Numbered from the stretch's first letter, positions 50,188-58,999 are shown. The stretch: DNA of 64,000 nucleotides from Nocardia terpenica (GCF_013186535.1 NZ_JABMCZ010000003.1:1240001-1304000), one strand, 5' to 3'. Translations and numbers: made by a program. Notes: generated by a model not told the origin, from the letters alone.

Positions 50188-50760
50188 GTGACCGCACAGA
50201 GTCGACGTGAGCGTCAGCGCGCCGAGCGCCATCAGTTGATTGTCCGGACCGCCCGGGAGATTGCGGAGAGCAGTGGGTGGGAGGCGGTGACCGTGCGGCG
50301 GCTGGCCGAGGCGATCGAATACAGCCAGCCGGTGCTTTACAGTCACTTCGCCGGGAAGGATGCGATCGTCGCCGCGGTGGCCGAGCAGGGGTTCGCCGAG
50401 ATGGGGGCGGAGTCTCGCGCGCTGCGGGAGGCGGCCGCCGGGCCTGCGGAGGCGCTGACGGCGGTGGCCGGTGGGTATCTCGAGTTCGCTCGTCGCAGCC
50501 CGGCGCTCTACGACGCGATGTTCGTGCAGAAGGTCGATCTGCGGTTCGGGGCCGATGCCCCGCAGGCGTTGCGGGATGCGTTCGCCGAGCTGGTGGCGGT
50601 GTTCGCGCCGTTCGCGGGCGAGGCCGATGTGGAGACCTTCACCGAGGTCGCCTGGGGCGCGCTGCACGGCCTGGCCACCCTCGACCACGACGGCCGCCTG
50701 CGCCCCGACTTTCGCGAGCAGCGGCTGGCCGTTCTGGTCGCGCAATGGACCCGCGGCTGA
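50188..50760 (+). CDS. TetR-family transcriptional regulator
   Basis: The product of 190 residues has a helix-turn-helix domain at about residues 10-60 (TAREIAESSGWEAVTVRRLA, then EAIEYSQPVLYSHFAGKDAI). The C-terminal domain is of the WHG type (FVQKVDLRFG, FTEVAWGALHGLATLDHDGR). It starts at a GTG with a leaderless -10 box. It lies between manC and the FAD oxidoreductase on the same strand and may control the oxidoreductase or itself; no palindrome stood out. Confidence 0.9.
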   Translation: MTAQSRRERQRAERHQLIVRTAREIAESSGWEAVTVRRLAEAIEYSQPVLYSHFAGKDAIVAAVAEQGFAEMGAESRALREAAAGPAEALTAVAGGYLEFARRSPALYDAMFVQKVDLRFGADAPQALRDAFAELVAVFAPFAGEADVETFTEVAWGALHGLATLDHDGRLRPDFREQRLAVLVAQWTRG

Positions 50761-50813
50761 GAATGCTTGCCGTGGCGTCGGTCTCGCCGCCGGGTCTGCC
50801 GGATTCGCGCGCC

Positions 50814-50819
50814 TAGAGT
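50814..50819 (+). promoter_or_regulatory. -10 element TAGAGT of a leaderless promoter
   Basis: TAGAGT is followed by seven bases and the ATG of the FAD oxidoreductase gene. Confidence 0.5.
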
Positions 50820-50826
50820 GGTGGTC

Positions 50827-52293
50827 ATGACGGATGCGGTGGTGGTGGGGTCGGGCCCGAACGGGCTTGCCGCGGCGGTGATTCTGGCCCGGGCGGGGCT
50901 CGAGGTCGAGGTGCACGAGGCGGCGGACACGGTCGGGGGCGGCTGCCGGACCGCGGAGCTCACCCTGCCCGGATACCACCACGACGTGTGCGCCGGCGCG
51001 CATCCGATGGCCTTGGCGTCACCCTTTTTTCGCGCCTTCGATCTGGCGGCGCACGGCGTGGAGATGCTCGTCCCGGAGGTCTCCTACGCGCACCCGCTGG
51101 ACGGGGGAGTGGCGGCGCTGGCGTGGCGCGACCTCGAGCGCACCGCCGCCGGGCTCGGTCGCGACGGCGGGGCGTGGCGGCGGCTGTTCGGACCGATCGT
51201 CCGGCGCTGGGAGGCCGCGGTCGACCTGGCGATGTCGGATATGCGGCACCCGCCGCTCGGCGATCCGCTGACCGCGGTGCGCTTCGGCCGCCGGGTGCTG
51301 GAACAGGCGTCGCCGCTGTGGAATCTGCGCTTTCGCGACGAGCTCGCCCCCGCCCTGTTCACCGGGGTCAGCGCGCACGCCATCGTGGCGCCGCCCGCGT
51401 TCTCGGCGTCCGGGGTGGCGATGCTGCTCGGCGCGCTCGCCCATGCCGGCGGCTGGCCGGTGGCGCGCGGCGGCAGCCAGGCCATCGTGGACGCGCTGGC
51501 CGCCGAGGTCGAGGCGCGCGGCGGCCGCATCGTGACCGGGCACCGGGTCGACTCGCTGGACGAATTCCGCGGCGCCCGAACGGTTCTGTTCGATACCGCC
51601 CCCGCCGAACTGCTCCGGGTGGCCGATGCCCGCCTGCCCCGCCGCTATGCCCGCTCGCTGGGCCGGTACCGCTACGGCGGGGCCGCGTGCAAGGTGGATT
51701 TCGCGCTGTCGGGACCGGTGCCGTGGCAGGCGAGCGGCTGTGAGCGCGCGGGCACCCTGCATCTGGTCGGCACCCGGGCCGAGGCGGCGGCCGCCGAAAA
51801 GGCCGTCGCCGCAGGGCGATTCGCCGAGCGGCCGTACGTGCTGACCATTCAGCCCGGCGTCGTGGACTCCACCCGCGCCCCCGAGGGCGGGCACACGCTC
51901 TACACCTACGCCCATGTCCCGCACGGTTCCACCCGCGACGTCAGCGATGCCGTCATCGCCCAGATCGAGCGGTTCGCCCCGGGTTTCCGCGATCTGATCC
52001 TCGCCACGCACGTCCGCACCGCCTCGGCCATGCCCGCCTACAACGCCAACTACGTCGGCGGCGACATCTCGGCGGGCGCAATGACCCTGCGCCAGACCGT
52101 CTTCCGCCCCACCCCCCGCTGGAACCCCTACGCCACCCCGCTGCGCGGCGTCTACCTCTGCTCCTCCGCCACTTCCCCGGGCCCCGGCGTGCACGGCATG
52201 TCCGGCCTCCACGCCGCCCACCACACCCTCCGCACCGACTTCGGCATCCCCACCCACCCCCTGGACCTCCTGCGATCCGTGCCCATCCGCTAG
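50827..52293 (+). CDS. Phytoene-desaturase-like NAD(P)/FAD oxidoreductase
   Basis: This protein of 488 residues starts with a dinucleotide-binding motif, VVVGSGPNGLAAAVILARAG, followed by EVHEAADTVGGGCRTAELTL, the flavin-binding start shared by carotenoid desaturases and the retinol-saturase/CrtI superfamily. Its C-terminus, GVYLCSSATSPGPGVHGMSG, is the second FAD region. No carotenoid genes are nearby, so the substrate is open. The stop overlaps by four bases with that of the convergent CDF transporter. A leaderless promoter precedes the ATG. Confidence 0.88.
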   Translation: MTDAVVVGSGPNGLAAAVILARAGLEVEVHEAADTVGGGCRTAELTLPGYHHDVCAGAHPMALASPFFRAFDLAAHGVEMLVPEVSYAHPLDGGVAALAWRDLERTAAGLGRDGGAWRRLFGPIVRRWEAAVDLAMSDMRHPPLGDPLTAVRFGRRVLEQASPLWNLRFRDELAPALFTGVSAHAIVAPPAFSASGVAMLLGALAHAGGWPVARGGSQAIVDALAAEVEARGGRIVTGHRVDSLDEFRGARTVLFDTAPAELLRVADARLPRRYARSLGRYRYGGAACKVDFALSGPVPWQASGCERAGTLHLVGTRAEAAAAEKAVAAGRFAERPYVLTIQPGVVDSTRAPEGGHTLYTYAHVPHGSTRDVSDAVIAQIERFAPGFRDLILATHVRTASAMPAYNANYVGGDISAGAMTLRQTVFRPTPRWNPYATPLRGVYLCSSATSPGPGVHGMSGLHAAHHTLRTDFGIPTHPLDLLRSVPIR

Positions 52294-53210
52294 GCCGGTT
52301 GGGAGCGGTACAGGTCCGGTTCGATGTACATGAGTTTGGCGGTGGGGACCGCGGTGCGGACCCGGGATTCGGCGGCGTCGATGGCCTCGGCGATGGCGGC
52401 GATGTCGAGGCCGGGAACGATGGCTACCTTGGCGGCGATCATCAGGTCCTCCGGGCCGAGGTATTCGGTGCGGAGGTGGATGACGCGGTCGATGCGGGCG
52501 CCGTCGACCAGGTTCTCGCGAATGGCCCGGATCTCCTCGGGGGTGGCGCCCTCGCCGATCAGCAGGCTCTTCATCTCCACGATCAGCACGACGGCGATGG
52601 CGCCCAACAGGATTCCGATGCCGAGGGTACCGATGCCGTCCCAGATCGCGTTGCCGGTGAGCATGGTCAGCACGACCGCGGCCAGCGCGATCAGCAGGCC
52701 GATCAGCGCGCCGGTGTCCTCGAGCAGCACCACCGGCAGCTCCGGATTGCGGGAGGTGCGGATGAATCGCCACCAGCCCGCCCCGCCCCGCAGCGGCGCG
52801 GATTCGCGCATGGCCGTGGTGAAGCTGTAGCCCTCCAGCGCCGCCGCGAGGGCCAGGATGACCACCGCCACCACCGGGGAACTCAGCTCCTCCGGATGCC
52901 GGATCTTGTGCACGCCTTCCCAGATCGCGTACATCGCGCCGAGGGTGAACAGCACCAGCGCCACCACGAACGAGTAGAAGTACCGATTGCGCGCGTACCC
53001 GAACGGGTGCTTCTCGTCGGCCTCCTGCGCGGCCCGATGCTGCCCGAGCAGCAGCAGGCCCTGATTGCCGGTATCGGCCACCGAGTGCACCGCCTCGGCC
53101 AGCATCGACCCCGACCCGGTGATCGCCGCGCCGACGAACTTCGCGATCGCGATCCCCAGATTGGCGCTCAGCGCCGCCAGAATCGCCTTCCTACCACCGC
53201 CCGCAGACAT
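52290..53210 (-). CDS. Cation diffusion facilitator (CDF) metal transporter
   Basis: A 306-residue membrane protein with about six helices. AEAVHSVADTGNQGLL carries the HxxxD metal site of helix 2, and VLLEDTGALIGLL the matching ExxxD-type site of helix 5. The cytoplasmic C-terminal domain (ILGEG-like region, HLRTEYLGPEDLMIAAKVAI) folds as in Zn transporters. It resembles the ZnT9 (SLC30A9)-like branch. Export of zinc, cobalt or manganese in exchange for protons is expected. It lies 48 bases downstream of manA on the same strand. Confidence 0.9.
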   Translation of the reverse strand: MSAGGGRKAILAALSANLGIAIAKFVGAAITGSGSMLAEAVHSVADTGNQGLLLLGQHRAAQEADEKHPFGYARNRYFYSFVVALVLFTLGAMYAIWEGVHKIRHPEELSSPVVAVVILALAAALEGYSFTTAMRESAPLRGGAGWWRFIRTSRNPELPVVLLEDTGALIGLLIALAAVVLTMLTGNAIWDGIGTLGIGILLGAIAVVLIVEMKSLLIGEGATPEEIRAIRENLVDGARIDRVIHLRTEYLGPEDLMIAAKVAIVPGLDIAAIAEAIDAAESRVRTAVPTAKLMYIEPDLYRSQPA

Positions 53211-53258
53211 GGTGCAGCCTCGGTCCTTTCCTCGTGTGGCCCTCGAGTGGAGGGAAGG

Positions 53259-54497
53259 TCAATCCTTGCCCACGCACGCGCAGAACAGTTGCGCCGCGCC
53301 GTCGACCGCCTGGGCGTGAATATCGGTGTCGGCGGCCGAGATCCACGCGGCCTTTCCCGGCGTGATCTTCAGTTCGTCGGAACCCTGGAGCAGTCGGACG
53401 GTGCCGGACGTGCACAGCAGGACCGCGGGGCCGCTGCGGTCGACGGCGGTCGGTGGCGCACCCTCGGCCAATTCGATGCGGCGCAGCGCGAATTCCGGCG
53501 CGGGGGTGTGGTAGCGGAAGATGCCGCCGCCCACCGGTTCCGCCGCCACGATCGGCACCTCGAGCGGTTCGAAGTCCAGCACCCGCAGCAGCTCCGGCAC
53601 GTCCACGTGCTTGGGCGTGAGGCCGCCGCGCAGCACATTGTCGGAGTTGGCCATGATCTCCACCCCGACGCCGCGCAGATACGCGTGCAGATTCCCGGCC
53701 GCCAGGAACAACCCCTGCCCGGGCTCCAGCGTCAACCGGTTCAGCAGCAGCGCCGCCAAAACCCCGGCATCGCCCGGATACGCCTCGGCCAGCTCCAGCG
53801 TGGTGCGGGCCTCGGCCGCGAACTCCTTGGCGGCGGCCGGTCGATCGCCCGCGGGCTTGTCGGACAGGTAGCGCACGCAGCCGTCGAGCACCTTCGGCAG
53901 CAGCGTGCCCAGCGCCGCCTGCGGCAGCGTGATCCAGGTGGTGAACAGCGTCCGTAACCCCGCCGAATCCGGCTGGGCGGCAAGCAGTTCCGCGTACTGC
54001 GCCAGCTCCGGCACGGCCAGCGCGTCGAACAGCGCCACGGTGCGGCGCGGATCGCGGAACCCGGCCAGCGCCTCGAACCGCTCCAGCGCTACCACCAGCT
54101 CGGGCTTGTGGCTGTCGTCGCGGTAGTTGCGCATCGGCGAATCCAGCGGCACCCGGGTGCGGTTCTCCCGCTCGAAGCCCGCGCGGGCCTGCTCGGCGCT
54201 CGGGTGCGCCTGCAGCGACAGCGGCTCCTCGGCGGCCAGGATCTTCAGCAGGAACGGCAGCCGGTCGTCGAATGCCGAAGCGACCGAGCCCAATTCGTGC
54301 CGCGGATCGGCGGAGACCAGCTCCAGCAGCGAGCGGGCGCGCCCGTCGACGCTCACCTGCGCCGGATCGGCGGGGTGGGCGCCGAACCAGAGTTCGGCCT
54401 CCGGATGGGCGGAGGGAACCGGTCGGCCGCACAGCTGAGCGAGCGCGGTGCGCGAACCCCAGGCATAGGTACGCAACGCACCAACGAGTTCGTGCAC
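53259..54497 (-). CDS. manA: Mannose-6-phosphate isomerase, class I
   Basis: This cupin enzyme of 412 residues interconverts fructose-6-phosphate and mannose-6-phosphate. ALRTYAWGSRTALAQL opens it; AELWFGAHP, LQAHPSAEQA and DSHKPELVVALERFEAL contain the zinc ligands and active-site residues. FLAAGNLHAYLRGVGVEIMA is the family signature. The GTG start shares a base with the stop of the TobH/SIS gene (TAGTG). With manB and manC it supplies GDP-mannose. Rv3255c is the M. tuberculosis counterpart. Confidence 0.93.
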   Translation of the reverse strand: MHELVGALRTYAWGSRTALAQLCGRPVPSAHPEAELWFGAHPADPAQVSVDGRARSLLELVSADPRHELGSVASAFDDRLPFLLKILAAEEPLSLQAHPSAEQARAGFERENRTRVPLDSPMRNYRDDSHKPELVVALERFEALAGFRDPRRTVALFDALAVPELAQYAELLAAQPDSAGLRTLFTTWITLPQAALGTLLPKVLDGCVRYLSDKPAGDRPAAAKEFAAEARTTLELAEAYPGDAGVLAALLLNRLTLEPGQGLFLAAGNLHAYLRGVGVEIMANSDNVLRGGLTPKHVDVPELLRVLDFEPLEVPIVAAEPVGGGIFRYHTPAPEFALRRIELAEGAPPTAVDRSGPAVLLCTSGTVRLLQGSDELKITPGKAAWISAADTDIHAQAVDGAAQLFCACVGKD

Positions 54498-55696
54498 TAG
54501 AAGTGTCCCCCGTCGTAGTGAGCGGGACGGTCGGCATCGGCCGGGCGGCAGCCGAGCAGACGTAAGTAGGCCGCCGCCATCTCGAGCCGAAGTATCAGTA
54601 CCGCAAGCTGTTCCAGCTCGCCGCCGCGGCGGGCGCCCGGGGCCGGCTGCTCGGGATCGGTGGCGCGCGGCACGCTGGCCTCGGTGCTCATCAGCTCCGC
54701 GTCGACGTTCACCAGATCGGCGTCCACCAGCCCGGCGTTCGCGCCGAACACGGCCAGGCGGCGGCGCGCGGCCATCTCGTCGGCGTCGGCGCTCACCACG
54801 AACACCCGCACCCGATCGACCGGGGCGGGGCCGTCGAGCTGCTCGTCGTGGAACAGCGGGTCGAAGCCGGGCGCGGCCACGCCCGCGGATTCGATCATCC
54901 GATTGTTGGCGGTCACGGCCTCCGCCAGCCCGGTCGACGCCGCTATTCGGCCGGTGGCCTGCAGCAGCACCTCGGCGGCGTGCCGGGCCACCTGGGTCGC
55001 GGCGGGGGAGTCGCCGGACAGCAGGAGGCGGCGCTCGCGCATGCGGGCGGCCAGCGTCTTGGCCGGATTGTGGAAGACCTCGTTGTTCGGGCCGTCGCGC
55101 AGCGCCTCGGAGTCGAGCACGTCGGCCAGCACGTCCAGGTCGGGAACCAGCGGGTCGATGTGGGTGGGGTCGACGGTCTTCAGCACGGCCATGCCGACGG
55201 CCAGGAAGCGCAGCAGCCGATTGTGGTCGAGCACCCGCACCCGCGGCGGTAACAGCGCGGCCCGTCCGGCGGCGGCCGCGCGCAGCGGGCCCTCGTCGGG
55301 GGCGGCGATGACCACCTCGGCGCCGCGCCGCAGCGCGCGGTCGACCGAACCGATCAGTCGCGGGTCGCCCGCGTCGTCGCCGGCGATCAGCACCACGTCC
55401 AGCGGGCCCACCCACTGCGGGATGGACGTGACGGGCACGATCGGCAGCGCGGCACGCTCGCCGAAGGCGGCCACCAGCAGCGCGGCCGCGCGAGCGGCGC
55501 GCCCGGAACCGGAGACCATGACCAGGCTGCGCGGCCGCAGATCCCGCAGGCGCGCGAGCGCGTCCTCGGCGACGTCCGCCGCGACGGCGCGCACCTGGGC
55601 GCCGCCCGACGCGGCCGATCGTAATGTGCCCCCGGAGTCCGCGGCCTCCAGCGAGGCGACGTCATCGAGGTCGAGTACCGGTGTCCCTGCGATCAT
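54497..55696 (-). CDS. TobH/SIS-domain sugar-phosphate isomerase-like protein
   Basis: The product has 399 residues and two SIS-like halves. RDLRPRSLVMVSGSGRAARAAAL is the first sugar-phosphate loop, and VLIAGDDAGDPRLIGSVDRA and EVVIAAPDEGPL follow. It resembles bifunctional phosphoglucose/phosphomannose isomerases, but several active-site positions look altered. Rv3256c, called TobH, occupies the same place between manB and manA. Its catalytic status is uncertain; a regulatory role in mannose metabolism is possible. Confidence 0.82.
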   Translation of the reverse strand: MIAGTPVLDLDDVASLEAADSGGTLRSAASGGAQVRAVAADVAEDALARLRDLRPRSLVMVSGSGRAARAAALLVAAFGERAALPIVPVTSIPQWVGPLDVVLIAGDDAGDPRLIGSVDRALRRGAEVVIAAPDEGPLRAAAAGRAALLPPRVRVLDHNRLLRFLAVGMAVLKTVDPTHIDPLVPDLDVLADVLDSEALRDGPNNEVFHNPAKTLAARMRERRLLLSGDSPAATQVARHAAEVLLQATGRIAASTGLAEAVTANNRMIESAGVAAPGFDPLFHDEQLDGPAPVDRVRVFVVSADADEMAARRRLAVFGANAGLVDADLVNVDAELMSTEASVPRATDPEQPAPGARRGGELEQLAVLILRLEMAAAYLRLLGCRPADADRPAHYDGGHF

Positions 55697-55787
55697 CGGG
55701 CGTTGCCACCTCCCCTCAATCGGGTCACCAGGCCGGGTGAACCTGTCCGTGCGAGCGAATTCGCGGTCTGTGATTCCACTATTCCAG

Positions 55788-57164
55788 TCAGTCGCGGACG
55801 ATGCTCAGGATCTCGGTTACGAGAGTGTCTACTTCCTCCTGCGATCGGGCCTCGACGTTGAGGCGCAGCAGCGGTTCGGTATTGGAGGCACGCAGATTGA
55901 ACCAGGCATCGTCGGGCAGCTGCACGGTGACCCCGTCCAGCCGATCCACCGAGGTGGCCCGTCCCTCGAACGCCGTGACGACCGCCATGGTTCGCTCCTT
56001 CGCATCCGCCACTGTGGAATTGATCTCCCCGGAGGCGGCATATGTTGCATACGAGGACGCGAGCTCCGACATCGGCCGGTCCTTCTCGCCGAGCGCGGCC
56101 AGCACGTGCAGGGCGGCGAGCATGCCGGAGTCGGCGCCCCAGAAGTCGCGGAAGTAGTAGTGCGCGGAGTGCTCGCCGCCGAAGATCGCCCCGGTGGCCG
56201 CCATCTCCTGCTTGATGAACGAGTGGCCGACCCGGGTGCGGATCGGGGTGCCGCCCAGCTCGGCGACCAGTTCCGGGACCGCGCGCGAGGTGATCAGGTT
56301 GTGGATGACCGTCGCGCCCGGCTCCTTGGCCAGCTCGCGCTCGGCCACCAGGGCGGTGATCGTCGAGGGGGACACCGGCTCGCCCCGCTCGTCGATCACG
56401 AAGCAGCGGTCGGCGTCGCCGTCGAAGGCCAGGCCGATGTCGGCGCGGGTGCGGCGGACGAACTCCTGCAGATCCACCAGGTTCTTCGGATCCAGCGGAT
56501 TGGCCTCGTGATGGGGGAACGAGCCGTCGAGTTCGAAGTACAGCGGTTCGACGGTCAGCGCCGGGACCGCGCCGAGCACGGCGGGCACCGTGTAGCCGCC
56601 CATGCCGTTGCCCGCGTCCACCGCGACCCGCAGCGGGCGGAGTGCGCCGAGATCGACCAGCCCGCGCAGGAATTCGGCGTAGTCGTCGAGCAGGTTCTGC
56701 TCGGTGGCGGTGCCGCGCGCGCCGTCGTGCGCCGGGACGCCCTCGATCAGTTCGCGGGTGATGGTGGCCAGCCCGGTGTCCTGGCCGACCGGTAGCGCGT
56801 TGGCCCGGCACAGCTTGATGCCGTTGTAGCGGGCCGGGTTGTGGCTGGCGGTGAACATCGCGCCCGGGCAGCCGAGCCGCCCGGAGGCGAAGTAGAGCTC
56901 GTCGGTGGAGGCCAGGCCGATCTGCACCACGTCCAGCCCCTGCCCGAGCACGCCCTCGGCGAAGGCGGCGGCCAGGCCGGGCGAGGAGTCGCGCATGTCG
57001 TGCCCGATCACGGCCCGGGTCGCGCCCTCGCCGCGCATCAGCCGCGCGAACGAAGCGCCCACGTCCCGAACGAAATCCGCGTCGATCTGCTCTCCGACGA
57101 CTCCGCGCACGTCGTACGCCTTGACAACTGCTTTCACGGACTCGGCGGAGCGGGCGAGGGTCAT
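55788..57164 (-). CDS. manB: Phosphomannomutase/phosphoglucomutase
   Basis: This 458-residue alpha-D-phosphohexomutase interconverts mannose-6-phosphate and mannose-1-phosphate. KAYDVRGVVGEQID starts domain 1, TASHNPARYNGIKL contains the phosphorylated Ser, GLAFDGDADRCFV is the Mg loop, GGEHSAHYYF reads the sugar and RASNTEPLLRLNVE binds the phosphate. The ATG is seven bases after TAGGGT on the minus strand, so the message is probably leaderless. It leads the manB-tobH-manA transcription unit and corresponds to Rv3257c. Confidence 0.94.
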   Translation of the reverse strand: MTLARSAESVKAVVKAYDVRGVVGEQIDADFVRDVGASFARLMRGEGATRAVIGHDMRDSSPGLAAAFAEGVLGQGLDVVQIGLASTDELYFASGRLGCPGAMFTASHNPARYNGIKLCRANALPVGQDTGLATITRELIEGVPAHDGARGTATEQNLLDDYAEFLRGLVDLGALRPLRVAVDAGNGMGGYTVPAVLGAVPALTVEPLYFELDGSFPHHEANPLDPKNLVDLQEFVRRTRADIGLAFDGDADRCFVIDERGEPVSPSTITALVAERELAKEPGATVIHNLITSRAVPELVAELGGTPIRTRVGHSFIKQEMAATGAIFGGEHSAHYYFRDFWGADSGMLAALHVLAALGEKDRPMSELASSYATYAASGEINSTVADAKERTMAVVTAFEGRATSVDRLDGVTVQLPDDAWFNLRASNTEPLLRLNVEARSQEEVDTLVTEILSIVRD

Positions 57165-57171
57165 GTGCAAC

Positions 57172-57177
57172 ACCCTA
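57172..57177 (-). promoter_or_regulatory. -10 element TAGGGT of a leaderless promoter (manB)
   Basis: On the minus strand TAGGGT is followed by seven bases (GTTGCAC) and the manB ATG. Confidence 0.55.
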
Positions 57178-57313
57178 ATAGGAAAGCCCGGGCCGCCGGG
57201 CCTCAGGTCAGTCGGCGGTCGGCGAGACATGCCAGCGCAACGCCTGGTTTCGTGCGCACATGGGTAACTTGTCGAGTACGCCCGGAAACGCGGAGAGGCG
57301 GGACAGCCGCTTC

Positions 57314-57703
57314 TCAGTTCGGGGGATCCGGGAGTACGCGCAGGTGCCCGCGGCGGCCGGTGCGGCTCGGGCGCGGCGGCGCGGGGGGCTGGTCGGGGTA
57401 GCGGCGCTGCTCGGGTTCCGGTGTGCGGCGGCGCATTCCGGCCTCGCGGACGGCCTCGGCGAGGGCGGTCAGATCGTCGTCGTCGGGGGTGCTGGAGGAG
57501 AAGCCGCCCTCGTGGCGGACGAGCTCCCAGCCCTTGGGCGCGGTGATCCGGGACGCATGGGTTTCGCAGAGGTCCCAGGAGTGCGGTTCGGCGACGGTGG
57601 CCAGCGGGCCCACGACCGCGGTCGAGTCCGAGTACACATAGGTCAGCGTCGCGACGGCCGGGTTCTTGCAGCCTGGACGGCAGCAACGACGCATGGGAAT
57701 CAC
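57314..57703 (-). CDS. DUF3499-family protein (Rv3258c-like)
   Basis: The 129-residue protein begins VIPMRRCCRPGCKNPAVATL, with a CC...C pattern, and SWDLCETHASRITAPKGWEL adds CxxH. The four ligands suggest a small zinc finger. The C-terminal half is Arg/Pro/Glu-rich and probably disordered. The start is GTG 57703, seven bases after TACTCT; an ATG three codons later is an alternative. The family is restricted to actinobacteria and always lies between manB and the Rv3259-like gene. Confidence 0.88.
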   Translation of the reverse strand: MIPMRRCCRPGCKNPAVATLTYVYSDSTAVVGPLATVAEPHSWDLCETHASRITAPKGWELVRHEGGFSSSTPDDDDLTALAEAVREAGMRRRTPEPEQRRYPDQPPAPPRPSRTGRRGHLRVLPDPPN

Positions 57704-57710
57704 GCATTGG

Positions 57711-57716
57711 AGAGTA
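57711..57716 (-). promoter_or_regulatory. -10 element TACTCT of a leaderless promoter
   Basis: TACTCT on the minus strand is followed by seven bases and the GTG of the DUF3499 gene, which decides the start chosen there. Confidence 0.45.
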
Positions 57717-57854
57717 ACCCCCCTCACGGCCCGGCGCTGACAGACACGCTCGTCCGACTCTCCGGGATTTCGTCATATCGGCGCGAGACGCGGGATATGG
57801 TCACAGGTCCCCTGCCGGATGGGTGGCCGAGTTCCGGGGTCCGCCGCGACTGAT

Positions 57855-57860
57855 TACTGT
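57855..57860 (+). promoter_or_regulatory. -10 element TACTGT of a leaderless promoter
   Basis: TACTGT is followed by six bases and the ATG of the Rv3259-like gene. Confidence 0.5.
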
Positions 57861-57866
57861 TTGGTT

Positions 57867-58343
57867 ATGACCCGTTCACGGAAGCGTTCGCCTACAGCGC
57901 GTTCGGTTTTGCGGCGTGGGCGTGGGGTCCGGGGACCCATGCTGCCGCCGACGGTGCCCGCCTGGCGCACCCGCGGTCAGCAGTTCGACCGGATGGTGCT
58001 GGAGGCGTTCGCTCCGCTGGACGGCCGCTGGCACGATCGGCTCACCAAGCTCGATATCGCGGTCGACGATGTCCCGAAAATCCGTCCGCTGCACCCGGAT
58101 TCGGTGACCTGGCCGGAGGAGGTCGTCGCGGACGGGCCGGTGCCGCTGTCCCGGCTGATCCCGGCGGGGGTGGATTCCCGCGGCGCGGCGACACGCGCCC
58201 GCGTGGTGCTGTTCCGTAAGCCGCTCGAGCTGCGCGCGAGCGACCCGGACGACCTGGTGGACCTGCTCCGGGAGGTGCTCGTCCAGCAGATCGCCACCTA
58301 TCTGGGTGTCGATCCGGACGTCATCGATCCCGAAGAGGATTGA
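57867..58343 (+). CDS. Rv3259-like metallopeptidase-family protein without HExxH
   Basis: The 158-residue protein opens with a very basic segment (TRSRKRSPTARSVLRRGRGV). A zincin-like domain follows (FDRMVLEAFAPLDGRW, LTKLDIAVDDVPKIRP, ARVVLFRKPLELRA). At the usual place of the zinc-binding HExxH helix it reads REVLVQQIATYLGV, with no HExxH. It therefore probably lacks peptidase activity. Its place beside whiB2 and the DUF3499 gene is conserved in mycobacteria. The function is unknown. Confidence 0.8.
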   Translation: MTRSRKRSPTARSVLRRGRGVRGPMLPPTVPAWRTRGQQFDRMVLEAFAPLDGRWHDRLTKLDIAVDDVPKIRPLHPDSVTWPEEVVADGPVPLSRLIPAGVDSRGAATRARVVLFRKPLELRASDPDDLVDLLREVLVQQIATYLGVDPDVIDPEED

Positions 58344-58398
58344 GCCCGAAGCGGTCCGGCGTGACAAGGGAGCCAGGGGGAGATCCCCCCGGCCCCGG

Positions 58399-58866
58399 CT
58401 AGCCGATGCCCCGCTTCAGGCGGCGGCGCTCCCGCTCCGACAGACCGCCCCAGATGCCGAAGCGTTCGTCGTGCGCGAGCGCGTATTCCAGGCACTCGTC
58501 GCGGACCTCGCAGCCCATGCAGATCCGCTTGGCCTCGCGGGTGGAGCCGCCCTTCTCCGGGAAGAACGCCTCCGGATCGGTCTGGGCGCACAGCGCCCGT
58601 TCCTGCCACTGTTCCTCGATCGTGTCGAACATGGTGTCGAAGTCGGTGACGATGAGACTCAGCCGTGGCGGTTCGGCCTTGCGCTGAGTCCGTGCCCACT
58701 GTCCTCCCTGCTGTATCGCAGGCCCCGTATCAGTGGTCGGCACCGCACTTCCCCCCTCTCCTTCATCGTTCCGGCTGTATGCGCAGACGCCAGGTGCTGC
58801 GCCTGCTGTGGAATCGGTTTGCGATACACCGCCCGGAATGCCCGACGGGGCCAGCTCCTCGGCCAT
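58399..58866 (-). CDS. whiB2: WhiB-family Fe-S regulator, WhiB2/WhmD type
   Basis: The protein has 155 residues. The C-terminal 80 are the WhiB domain: ALCAQTDPEAFFPEKGGSTR, then RICMGCEVRDECLEYALAH with CxxC...C completing four [4Fe-4S] ligands, then FGIWGGLSERERRRLKR, the GVWGG-type turn and basic tail. WhiB2/WhmD is essential for septum formation in mycobacteria and acts with sigma factor A. The long N-terminus is supported by GAGGAGG a few bases before this ATG. The domain position and neighbours match Rv3260c. A perfect SOS box lies 118-133 bases upstream. Confidence 0.92.
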   Translation of the reverse strand: MAEELAPSGIPGGVSQTDSTAGAAPGVCAYSRNDEGEGGSAVPTTDTGPAIQQGGQWARTQRKAEPPRLSLIVTDFDTMFDTIEEQWQERALCAQTDPEAFFPEKGGSTREAKRICMGCEVRDECLEYALAHDERFGIWGGLSERERRRLKRGIG

Positions 58867-58983
58867 CGCTCCGCCTCCTCACTGTGTGTTAGCGCAGAAT
58901 GATTTATCCGTCGGACCTGATCTGCCCACCGACGGCCCAACACCGCGACGTTGTCCCGCGGACATCCCCGAGCTGGTCATCCC
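58867..58983. other. whiB2 leader and promoter region
   Basis: On the minus strand this stretch holds the GAGGAGG ribosome binding site and an AT-rich ATAAATCATTCT segment suitable as a -10 region. The rest of the whiB2-fbiA gap, to 59194, holds the SOS box and no visible gene. Confidence 0.45.
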
Positions 58984-58999
58984 TCGAACGCGTGTTCGA
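58984..58999. promoter_or_regulatory. LexA (SOS) box TCGAAC-N4-GTTCGA
   Basis: TCGAACGCGTGTTCGA is a perfect match to the mycobacterial/actinobacterial LexA site, with twelve of twelve fixed bases. It lies in the divergent whiB2-fbiA gap, 118 bases from the whiB2 start and 210 from fbiA. Confidence 0.8.
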
